6,907 nt of DNA, taken from positions 1 to 6,907 of the forward strand of contig JAAUOI010000163.1 of NCBI GenBank assembly GCA_012036375.1, read 5' to 3'. This document shows, piece by piece, positions 1 to 5,637 of the stretch. A program made the position numbers and the translations under genes. The DNA comes from Allobrachymonas sp. (GTDB taxonomy: Bacteria; Pseudomonadota; Gammaproteobacteria; Burkholderiales; Burkholderiaceae_C). The notes under the pieces were generated by a model, which was given only the letters and a program-made list of their open reading frames with translations, searched no databases and was not told the DNA's origin. Every line of letters begins with the position of its first letter. The first letter of the stretch is position 1.

Positions 1-120
1 CGGCCATCATTTCATCCAGCTCCGATAGAGTAGGGCAGATACCATGGCGCGCCTTGCCCAGAGGGCTTGCTGCTCGGTTTCTTTTCTGACGCGATCGAAG
101 CGCTCTACGAGCAGCACATC
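1..120 (-). pseudogene. continuation of hipA in two shifted frames (partial at left edge)
   Basis: Read on the minus strand from 120, the sequence gives DVLLVERFDRV followed by RKETEQQALWARRAMVSAL down to about 32. It then switches frame again and gives TLSELDEMMA to the edge. Joined to the end of the 105-815 frame (VQLRSVLGK), this rebuilds a normal HipA core, in which VLLVERFDR and SALTL..LDEMMA are familiar family stretches. Restoring the frame needs one extra base near 120-122 (AAG-GAT instead of AAGAT) and one more near 31-32. Two single-base losses in 120 bases at the very end of the window suggest sequence error as readily as true gene decay. Confidence 0.7.
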
Positions 121-815
121 TTGCCCAACACTGAGCGCAACTGCACTGCCGCCACATCCAACCCCACCTCGCGCGCCAAGCGCATGGCGATGTATTCGGC
201 TTTAACGACACTGTAGAGATCGGTAGTCGCAGAAAATTTGGCAATCCACTTTTGCTCGCCATCATCGAGCAAGACCTTGGGGCGAGCGCCGCCTAAAGAA
301 GTGCCATGCAGCAAGGCTTGATCTAACTCGGCGGAGAGTGGAATACCTTGCTCCACTTTTTCAGCAGCCTGTAACAGCTCTTGCAAAGAGACTTGCTGCG
401 CTTGCCGAGGGATGTATTGCGTGGGCGATTGCTGAAAATCGAGTGCACCAATTCTGTCGGAGCCCGATTCGAGCAAATAGGTGAGCTCATCAAGCTCGAT
501 TGCGGCGGCGTTGGTTCGCTGTGATCCCAGCTTGCGATTGATCAACACGCGCCGGCCCCAAGCATCTGGCGATGCATCGCGCAAGCAACTGGGCATGCTC
601 AAGCCGGGGATGAGAGGGATGCTGCCTGCGCGAAGCGGCAGTTCGGGCTCGTAGAGGGAAATTGCATCGGGCCGCGCCAGATAGCTGCGGCCGTAGTTGA
701 ACACCAGTTGCGTGCCTTGCTTGGTCAGCAGTCCTGCAACCACAGCTTCTGTTGCGTCTGGCAGCCATATCCAGACATATGCCTCCGAATAGCTTGCTTT
801 GATGTCAGAAGTCAT
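105..815 (-). CDS. hipA: HipA-family Ser/Thr kinase toxin, N-terminal part (frame broken, partial)
   Basis: The protein starts at ATG 815 and reads 236 residues before an early stop. It shows the HipA N-terminal subdomain (about residues 10-100, with the family-typical stretch SCLRDASPDAWGRRVL at 77-91) and the start of the kinase core. The loop GTSLGGARPK (171-180) matches the HipA glycine-rich/autophosphorylation loop, with Ser173 in the place of the autophosphorylated serine, and Lys193 in WIAKF is the likely ATP-binding lysine. HipA toxins phosphorylate translation factors, classically glutamyl-tRNA synthetase, and cause growth arrest; the target here is unknown. The ATG overlaps the end of the upstream HipB-like gene by 11 bases, the usual translationally coupled antitoxin-toxin order. 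The last residues (MCCS) are out of frame: homology continues in another frame from 120 downwards. The catalytic Asp loop and Mg-binding motif would lie beyond the left edge, so activity cannot be judged. Family assignment is confident; intactness is not. Confidence 0.85.
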   Translation of the reverse strand: MTSDIKASYSEAYVWIWLPDATEAVVAGLLTKQGTQLVFNYGRSYLARPDAISLYEPELPLRAGSIPLIPGLSMPSCLRDASPDAWGRRVLINRKLGSQRTNAAAIELDELTYLLESGSDRIGALDFQQSPTQYIPRQAQQVSLQELLQAAEKVEQGIPLSAELDQALLHGTSLGGARPKVLLDDGEQKWIAKFSATTDLYSVVKAEYIAMRLAREVGLDVAAVQLRSVLGKMCCS

Positions 816-1143
816 CGTTCACCGACTTGGTTTTACTTCGGACGCTTTTAGGCAGCAAAGCCATTTTTTCGCGCTGCAATGCCAGATCGCTGGCCAATTG
901 GCGATGGGTTTGATCGAACAAATGCACACCGCAAATCGTAGCCACCTCAAACACCACGCCAATCGAGCAACCGGGATCGCCGCGCTCGATGCGCTGAAGC
1001 AAGCTGGGGGAGATGCCCGCTCGCGCGGCGAGATCAACGATCGTCAATGCCTTGCGCACCCGCGCCTCGCGCACAAGCCGTCCCAACAGCTCCATCGCTT
1101 GCAGACTGTGTTGGGAATAGGAACGGGTGCGAGGCTTTGCCAT
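805..1143 (-). CDS. hipB: Xre-family HTH antitoxin/repressor, HipB-like
   Basis: A 112-residue protein with a Cro/C1-type helix-turn-helix at about residues 19-75 (LLGRLVREARVRKALTIVDL, then ARAGISPSLLQRIERGDPGC). HipB-type proteins bind the HipA kinase and keep it inactive, and repress their own operon. The C-terminal 35 residues are Lys/Arg/Gln-rich with no recognised domain. The gene ends 11 bases inside the hipA-like gene, forming an antitoxin-first operon. Three in-frame ATGs compete as start: 1182, 1152 and 1143. The first two lie inside the duplicated operator and merely re-encode the same Met-Ser-Phe. I chose 1143 (MAKPRTRSYS) because the HTH is then at the usual distance from the N terminus and because only a few bases separate 1182 from the expected transcription start. 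Shine-Dalgarno support is weak for all three (TGAG before 1143). The HTH class is certain; the HipB role is inferred from its partner. Confidence 0.87.
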   Translation of the reverse strand: MAKPRTRSYSQHSLQAMELLGRLVREARVRKALTIVDLAARAGISPSLLQRIERGDPGCSIGVVFEVATICGVHLFDQTHRQLASDLALQREKMALLPKSVRSKTKSVNDDF

Positions 1144-1190
1144 AAAACTCATTAATGATGTTTTAAGTGTATTAAAACTCATTAATGATG
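1143..1190 (-). promoter_or_regulatory. two-copy palindromic operator upstream of hipBA
   Basis: The 18-base sequence taaaactcattaatgatg occurs twice, at 1143-1160 and 1173-1190, exactly 30 bases apart, close to three helical turns. Each copy is centred on a perfect 10-base palindrome, TCATTAATGA (1149-1158 and 1179-1188). In copy 1 the symmetry extends outwards as AAAAC...GTTTT. Xre-type HipB proteins bind paired palindromes in front of their own genes, so this is the probable autoregulatory site. It lies just downstream of the -10 box, where a bound dimer would block initiation or early elongation. Confidence 0.7.
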
Positions 1191-1219
1191 ATTATGCGGT
1201 GTCGCAGACTGGGTGTCAA
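1191..1219 (-). promoter_or_regulatory. sigma-70 promoter of hipBA
   Basis: On the minus strand a perfect -35 hexamer TTGACA (1219-1214) is followed by a 17-base spacer and CATAAT (1196-1191), one mismatch from the -10 consensus. Transcription would begin at about 1183-1185, inside the distal operator copy, and give a leader of roughly 40 bases to the ATG at 1143. Confidence 0.75.
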
Positions 1220-1238
1220 CCTCGCAAATAACGGGCAC

Positions 1239-1256
1239 AGGCGATCTGTATCGCCT
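1239..1256 (-). terminator. hairpin after the RhlE-like helicase gene, possible terminator
   Basis: AGGCGAT and ATCGCCT form a perfect 7-base stem around a 4-base loop, 20 bases past the helicase stop codon. On the minus strand the stem is followed by GTGCCCGTTATTT rather than a clean T run, so it is a poor intrinsic terminator and may instead be a 3'-end stabilising or Rho-assisted structure. It separates the helicase gene from the hipBA promoter. Confidence 0.4.
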
Positions 1257-1276
1257 ACGCATGTGAACGGTGGCGT

Positions 1277-3412
1277 TTAGGCTTTACGCGGCGCTTTGCT
1301 GGCGAAGGTTTTGCCCGCAGGTTTGCCAGCGGGTTTGAAGCCAGCTTTTGCAAAGGTCTTGGGCGCGGGCTTGCCGGCTTTGAAATCGCCCGCAGGCTTG
1401 GCAAAGCTCTTGCCGGGGCTGCCAGCGAACTTGGGCGCGGAGCCAAAGCCATCAACGCGGGGGGCGAAGCTGCCGCCAGATTTGCCAGCGAAGCCGCCGC
1501 GGTCTCCACCACGGTCTGCGCTGCCGCTGAAGCGATCATTGAAGCCGCCTTCTTTGCGATAGGGCTGACCCGTGGCGCTGCCGAAGCCACCTGCGCCGCT
1601 CTTGGCACCTCGGCCTTCAAATTTGCCATAGGTGTTGAACGCGCCGCTGGATTTTTTGCCCTCGAAGCCACTACTGAAACCGCCGCCTGCATTGCGATCA
1701 GCGAAGCCTCGGTCGCTCCCCCGATCATTAAAGCCACCGCCGAAGCCGCCGCCGGCGTTGCGATCTGCAAAGCCGCCACGATCCCCACCACGGTCATTAA
1801 AACGCTCATTTGAGCGCTCGCCGCCGAAGCTGCGGCCGCCACGGTCTCCGCCAAAACCACCACGGTCACCGCCGCGATCACTAAAGCCACGCCCTGCGGG
1901 CTTGCCAAAGGATTTGCCGAACGGCTTTTTCTCTCTGACGCGCTCGGTCGGCTCTAAGCCGGGAATAACATCTGGGCGGAATTGCTGGCGCGTGTAGTCT
2001 TCAATATCGCGAATGCGGAAACGGTCGCGCGGCTCGGCAAACGTCACGGCCATGCCATCGCGGCCGGCGCGGCCTGTGCGGCCGATGCGGTGCGTGTAGT
2101 CTTCGGCTTTCATGGGCAAGCCGTAGTTGAAGACGTGGGAGATGCTGGGCACGTCGATGCCGCGTGCGGCAACATCTGTCGCCACCAAGAATTGAATATG
2201 GCCGTCGCGCAGTGCTTTGAGGCGGCGGTTACGCAGGCCTTGGCTTAATGCGCCATGCAATGCAGCGGCATCAAAGCCCGAGTCGATCAAATCTTGCGCG
2301 AGCGCATCGCATTCAATCTGCGTGCTGGCAAACACGATGGCTTGCACAATGGAAGTCTCGCGCATCCAATGGTCGAGCAGCTTGCGCTTGTGCACCAAGT
2401 TGTCGGCCCAGAAGAGTTTTTGCGTGATATTGGCGTGCTTTTCTTGCGGGCTGTCGATCGTGATGCGCTGGGCGGCTTTGCCGTTGTCGCGCATCACGCG
2501 CGTGGCCAATTGTTGAATACGCGCAGCAAACGTCGCGCTGAACATCATAGTTTGCTCGCGCTTTTCAGTGAGCTGATGGATCGCGGCGAGATCATCGGAG
2601 AAGCCGAGATCGAGCATGCGGTCTGCCTCATCGAGCACGAGGCATTTCACGCCTTCGCATTTGATCTGGCCATTGCGCTGCAAATCGAGCAAGCGGCCGG
2701 GCGTGGCCACCACGAGATCAGCATTTTGCAATTTAGCGATTTGAATTTGATACGGCAGGCCGCCAATCACGTTGGCCACGCGAACGCCGGTCATGTGGCG
2801 AGCCAGGTCAATTGCATCGTTAGCCACCTGCTGCGCCAGCTCGCGCGTGGGGCACAAGATGAGCGCCTTGGGCGTGGCGGCTTTGAAATTGCGCGGGTCA
2901 ATCGGGTTTTTACGACGCGGCTTTTTGGGCATCTCCTCGCCAGCAGCGGCAGCTTCTGCGAGCTTTTTCGACCAAGCGAGGCTTTCTTGGCGCTCACGTT
3001 CGCGTTGCTCGATATCCAAGCGATGCAAGATGGGCAGTAAGAAAGCGGCGGTTTTGCCAGAGCCGGTTTGGCTGGAAACCATCAAGTCGTTGATGATTTG
3101 AGCAGCCTGCTCTTGACCTTCAACGGCTGACGCCACCATCGCCAACGGCAACACACGCGCTTGCACGGCGGTCGGCTGGGTATAGCCCAAGCCTGCAATG
3201 GCTTTGAGCAATGCAGCGGATAGGCCGAGTTCTTCAAAGGGGTTGGGGCCGGCGGGCTCAGCAGCCTGCGGGCTATCAGTCGCCTCTTCTACAGATGACG
3301 CGAGCGTTTCATCACGCGATTCATTTACTATGGATTCGATAGCACTCGGCGCAGATTCTATGCTGGCTACATCCATATTTTGATCTAAAAAGCTATCATT
3401 GAAGTCGTTCAT
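1277..3412 (-). CDS. rhlE: DEAD-box ATP-dependent RNA helicase, RhlE-like, with long RGG/KPA tail
   Basis: A 711-residue protein from ATG 3412, with all DEAD-box motifs: Q motif around 59-84, motif I SQTGSGKT (114-121), Ia PTREL (188-192), TPGR (237-240), DEAD (261-264), SAT (292-294), VATDVAARGID (410-420) and HRIGRTGR (441-448). Such helicases unwind short RNA duplexes in ribosome assembly, RNA decay and cold adaptation. The first 58 residues are acidic and probably disordered. A charged insert (about 132-181, with KKPRRKN) separates motifs I and Ia. The tail (about 495-711) is Gly/Arg/Phe/Asp-rich, with DRGGDRGGF at 512-520, 540-548 and 633-641, then Lys/Pro/Ala-rich; it is a likely nonspecific RNA-binding or condensate-forming region. 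At 711 residues it is much longer than the typical RhlE of about 450. The frame also opens with TTG at 3439, but no ribosome site favours it. RhlE is chosen over CsdA or SrmB from the general motif pattern. Confidence 0.9.
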   Translation of the reverse strand: MNDFNDSFLDQNMDVASIESAPSAIESIVNESRDETLASSVEEATDSPQAAEPAGPNPFEELGLSAALLKAIAGLGYTQPTAVQARVLPLAMVASAVEGQEQAAQIINDLMVSSQTGSGKTAAFLLPILHRLDIEQRERERQESLAWSKKLAEAAAAGEEMPKKPRRKNPIDPRNFKAATPKALILCPTRELAQQVANDAIDLARHMTGVRVANVIGGLPYQIQIAKLQNADLVVATPGRLLDLQRNGQIKCEGVKCLVLDEADRMLDLGFSDDLAAIHQLTEKREQTMMFSATFAARIQQLATRVMRDNGKAAQRITIDSPQEKHANITQKLFWADNLVHKRKLLDHWMRETSIVQAIVFASTQIECDALAQDLIDSGFDAAALHGALSQGLRNRRLKALRDGHIQFLVATDVAARGIDVPSISHVFNYGLPMKAEDYTHRIGRTGRAGRDGMAVTFAEPRDRFRIRDIEDYTRQQFRPDVIPGLEPTERVREKKPFGKSFGKPAGRGFSDRGGDRGGFGGDRGGRSFGGERSNERFNDRGGDRGGFADRNAGGGFGGGFNDRGSDRGFADRNAGGGFSSGFEGKKSSGAFNTYGKFEGRGAKSGAGGFGSATGQPYRKEGGFNDRFSGSADRGGDRGGFAGKSGGSFAPRVDGFGSAPKFAGSPGKSFAKPAGDFKAGKPAPKTFAKAGFKPAGKPAGKTFASKAPRKA

Positions 3413-3764
3413 GCAAAAGCTCAACACGCGCACAGCCAAGCAGGGCGCGTGAGTCCTATTTTTTGTCTGAAGGGTCGAATGAATTGACCACTTTCGGACG
3501 GATTGATATCACATCAACCATCCAACAAGTGTGACTGGGCAGAAGACCATTTGCAGGTTCTGGCCCGGTGGCGACTCTGTTGTCTCAGTCGTCTGTTGAC
3601 GACCGGGTTGAGCGCCCGAGGTGTATGGTGATGCACAAAATTCGGGAAAACCCGAAGCACGTATTATGGCATGAGTTACACGGGTATACGGTTCAGCAAC
3701 TCGGGCAACCTAGAGGGTTTGATCAAATTCAAGATCGGCGGCGGTGCCGAATCGAAGACCAAGC
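3413..3764. other. intergenic region between helicase and pgi genes, no convincing gene
   Basis: About 350 bases separate the helicase start from the pgi stop. It must hold the helicase leader and promoter and the pgi 3' end, both on the minus strand. No reading frame resembles a protein family I recognise, and the minus frames are broken by stops. I saw no tRNA, and no inverted-repeat pair at the two ends that would mark an insertion sequence. What can be seen is a terminator-like hairpin (3641-3656), a longer possible fold (3564-3607), and a plus-strand frame of 37 codons (3671-3784) without a ribosome site. Confidence 0.6.
3637..3656 (-). terminator. probable intrinsic terminator of pgi
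   Basis: On the minus strand TTCGGG-TTTT-CCCGAA forms a 6-base stem with a 4-base loop and is directly followed by TTTTG. It lies about 110 bases past the pgi stop codon. The stem is short and the T tract is only four long, so efficiency may be modest. Confidence 0.45.
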
Positions 3765-3784
3765 TCATTGGAGTTTTGCAATGA
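3671..3784 (+). CDS. possible 37-residue small ORF, unrecognised (weak)
   Basis: ATG at 3671 to TGA at 3784 encodes a basic, Gly-rich peptide including the stretch NLEGLIKFKIGG. Its last 20 bases run antisense to the end of pgi. No Shine-Dalgarno sequence precedes the ATG and I recognise no family. It may be a chance frame or a remnant of a longer gene; it is listed only because its composition looks more protein-like than the other frames here. Confidence 0.12.
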   Translation: MSYTGIRFSNSGNLEGLIKFKIGGGAESKTKLIGVLQ

Positions 3785-5348
3785 GGGAGGCGGTCGATGC
3801 GTCTACGCCCTGTGTATTGCCCGAGAGCAAACGCGCCTCCACATCTTTGGCGAGCACCTTGCCCAGCTCCACGCCGAATTGATCATAGCTGTTGATGCCC
3901 CAGATTGCGCCGCTGACGAAGACGCGGTGTTCATAAAGCGCGATCAATGCACCGAGGGACGCGGGCGTGAGTGAATCTAAAACGAAAAACGTGCTCGGGC
4001 GGTTGCCGGGGAAATGGCGGTGGCCGTCTGCACTTTCTTTACCTTGCAAGAAAGCCTGAGCCTGCGCCACGGCATTGGCCAGCAGCTTGGTGTGATGGCC
4101 TGCCAGATCATGCGAGGCTTGTTTGACCGCGATGAATTCAAGCGGAATCGCCTCCGTGCCTTGGTGCAGCATTTGGAAAAAGGCATGCTGCCCGTTCGTA
4201 CCCGGCTCGCCCCAAATCACGGGGCTGGTGTGGAACGGTAAAGCTTGGCCAGTTTTGTCCACACGCTTGCCATTGCTCTCCATCTCGAGCTGTTGCAAGT
4301 AAGCAGGAAAGCGCTTCAAGGCGCTGTGATACGGCGCAACGCAGCGGCTGGTGAAGCCATGAAAATTGCGATACCAAACATCGAGCAGGCCAAGGCGTAC
4401 AGGAAGACTGCTCTCCAGTGGAGCACTAGCGAAGTGCTCATCCATCTCGGCAGCGCCTTGGAGGAACTGGCGAAAACCATCCGCACCAATCGCAATCGCC
4501 AGCGGCAAGCCAATCGCGCTCCACAAGCTATAGCGCCCGCCCACCCAATCCCAAAAGCCGAAGGTGGTGGTGATACCGAATTCGTTGGCAGCTTTCACGT
4601 TTGTGGTGAGCGCGGCGAAATGTCGCGCGGTATCCGTGCCGCCCTGCGCTTCAAACCAAGCCTTAGCGGAGAGCGCATTCGTCATCGTCTCAATCGTGGT
4701 GAAGGTTTTGGAGGCGATGAGGAAAAGCGTATTTTGTGCGTTCAGGGTTTTAAGCGTGGCAGCAAGCTCATGGCCGTCGATATTCGAGACGAAATGAAAG
4801 CGTTTTTTCGGCGTAGCGAATTCTTGTAAAGCCATCGTGGCCATGGCGGGGCCCAGATCAGAGCCGCCGATGCCGATGTTGACCACATCGGTGATTGCAT
4901 CATCTGCGCGGATCTGCTCGGCATAAGTGAGCATGGCATGCAAGACGGCATGCACTTCTTGAAGGCGACTGCTGATTGCTCCTGAATCAGTAGCACTCTG
5001 CGCAGTATTGATGCCGGCGATTGGCTGTTTTTGCCTTAAAAGTGTGTGTAGAACCGCACGTTGCTCGGTGTTGTTGATGGGCTCACCAGCGAGCATCGCA
5101 TCGCGTTGATTCTCCAAGCCGCATTCACGAGCAAGCTGCATGAGCAGTGCTTCAGTGGCTGCATCGATTCTGTTTTTTGATAAATCCGCAAATAGATGTG
5201 GTGCGACTTGGCTGAGCTGAGTAACTCGCTCAGTATCTTGCGCTAATGCAATTCGCGCATCGAAACTTTTCCCGCAAGCAGCGAAATGATCGCCCAACAG
5301 TTTCCATGCTGCGGTTTGATCACAAGGGGTGAAATTCATATCGCGCAT
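3765..5348 (-). CDS. pgi: glucose-6-phosphate isomerase
   Basis: A 527-residue cytoplasmic enzyme interconverting glucose-6-phosphate and fructose-6-phosphate in glycolysis and gluconeogenesis. Two SIS folds are evident: GIGGSDLGP (159-167), SKTFTT (213-218), and the family signatures VGGRYSLWSAIGLP (269-282) and GAIWGINSYDQFGVELGK (480-497). Catalytic residues seen are Glu357 in MESNGK, His388 in GTNGQHAF and Lys497 at the end of the second signature, matching E. coli Glu355, His386 and Lys514. E. coli Pgi is 549 residues, so this copy is complete and slightly short. The frame is open further upstream to 5465, but a strong GGAGG (5357-5353) four bases before ATG 5348 fixes the start, and the extension would run through the antitoxin gene. 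It is divergent from the RHH antitoxin gene, with only 64 bases between starts, so the promoter must lie within or beyond the repeated motif there. Confidence 0.97.
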   Translation of the reverse strand: MRDMNFTPCDQTAAWKLLGDHFAACGKSFDARIALAQDTERVTQLSQVAPHLFADLSKNRIDAATEALLMQLARECGLENQRDAMLAGEPINNTEQRAVLHTLLRQKQPIAGINTAQSATDSGAISSRLQEVHAVLHAMLTYAEQIRADDAITDVVNIGIGGSDLGPAMATMALQEFATPKKRFHFVSNIDGHELAATLKTLNAQNTLFLIASKTFTTIETMTNALSAKAWFEAQGGTDTARHFAALTTNVKAANEFGITTTFGFWDWVGGRYSLWSAIGLPLAIAIGADGFRQFLQGAAEMDEHFASAPLESSLPVRLGLLDVWYRNFHGFTSRCVAPYHSALKRFPAYLQQLEMESNGKRVDKTGQALPFHTSPVIWGEPGTNGQHAFFQMLHQGTEAIPLEFIAVKQASHDLAGHHTKLLANAVAQAQAFLQGKESADGHRHFPGNRPSTFFVLDSLTPASLGALIALYEHRVFVSGAIWGINSYDQFGVELGKVLAKDVEARLLSGNTQGVDASTASLIAKLQ

Positions 5349-5352
5349 ATCG

Positions 5353-5357
5353 CCTCC
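5353..5357 (-). promoter_or_regulatory. ribosome binding site that sets the pgi start
   Basis: GGAGG on the minus strand lies four bases before ATG 5348 (MRDMNF...). The next in-frame ATG at 5339 would be 13 bases away, and the upstream in-frame starts have no comparable site. Confidence 0.75.
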
Positions 5358-5399
5358 AATGTATTCAACTGAATGTATTAAAATAAATGTATGCTTATT
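5358..5399 (+). promoter_or_regulatory. three 14-base direct repeats: probable antitoxin operator in a divergent promoter
   Basis: AATGTAT occurs at 5358, 5372 and 5386, exactly 14 bases apart, with the first two copies extended to AATGTATT. The block fills the gap between the divergent pgi and antitoxin starts. Ribbon-helix-helix antitoxins bind short direct or inverted half-sites as arrays in their own promoters, so this is the expected site of autoregulation. Possible -10 boxes overlap the middle copy: TAAAAT (5379-5384) on plus for the antitoxin and TTTAAT (5382-5377) on minus for pgi. No clear -35 boxes were found. If the -10 calls hold, bound antitoxin would affect both directions. Confidence 0.6.
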
Positions 5400-5412
5400 A
5401 CTGAGGTACGCT

Positions 5413-5631
5413 ATGAACCGCACCACGATTTTCGCTGATCCGTATTTGCTGCAAGAGCTGCGCACGCTGTCTCAAGAGCAAAAGAAATCGCTGTCGGCAA
5501 CGATCCGCGAGGCTTTGGAGAGCTATGTTCATGCCAAGCGCAGCAGCCAACCCAGATTGAGCTTTGCGGGCAAATTCAAGAGCGGCCAAACGGATATTGC
5601 TGATCGCCACGAAGAGCTGCTTTGGAAGTAA
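5413..5631 (+). CDS. ribbon-helix-helix (CopG-like) antitoxin of a PIN toxin-antitoxin pair
   Basis: A 72-residue protein. The N terminus (NRTTIFADPYLLQELRTLSQ, then SLSATIREALESYVHAK) has the beta-strand, helix, helix pattern of a ribbon-helix-helix DNA-binding dimer. The C-terminal part (about 48-72, ending in DRHEELLWK) is the probable toxin-binding segment. It would neutralise the PIN ribonuclease encoded six bases downstream and repress the operon. The frame is open upstream to 5329, but GAGG (5403-5406), six bases before ATG 5413, and the fit to the RHH fold set the start. It is divergent from pgi. The RHH-PIN pairing resembles VapBC and FitAB modules; I give no symbol because the subfamily cannot be told by eye. 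Confidence 0.87.
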   Translation: MNRTTIFADPYLLQELRTLSQEQKKSLSATIREALESYVHAKRSSQPRLSFAGKFKSGQTDIADRHEELLWK

Positions 5632-5637
5632 GGACTG

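Noticed and set aside
1143..1190. CRISPR-like repeat array
   Set aside because: Only two copies are present, with a 12-base gap, in front of hipB; operator duplication explains it better.
1255..1908. 217-codon Ala/Val-rich frame on the minus strand
   Set aside because: It is an alternate frame of the Gly/Arg-rich helicase tail; repeated GC-rich codons keep it open by composition.
1296..1997. Pro/Arg/Lys-rich plus-strand frames (1296-1562 and 1632-1997)
   Set aside because: They are the antisense of the helicase tail repeats and show no domain.
2255..3040. 261-codon plus-strand frame
   Set aside because: It lies wholly antisense to the conserved helicase core, which carries every DEAD-box motif.
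3475..3500. GAATTGACCACTTTC resembling an insertion-sequence end
   Set aside because: No matching inverted copy was found in the gap and no transposase remnant could be read, so the resemblance is not enough.
3440..3764. tRNA or other standard RNA gene in the gap
   Set aside because: No cloverleaf arms or conserved T-loop sequence could be found.
3568..3882. 104-codon plus-strand frame over the intergenic region and pgi end
   Set aside because: Its second part is antisense to pgi, no family is recognisable, and no ribosome site is clear.
4245..4829. 194-codon plus-strand frame
   Set aside because: It is antisense to the conserved middle of pgi.
5349..5465. N-terminal extension of pgi to 5465
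   Set aside because: It would overlap the antitoxin gene and the promoter region, and lacks a ribosome site, whereas GGAGG precedes ATG 5348.
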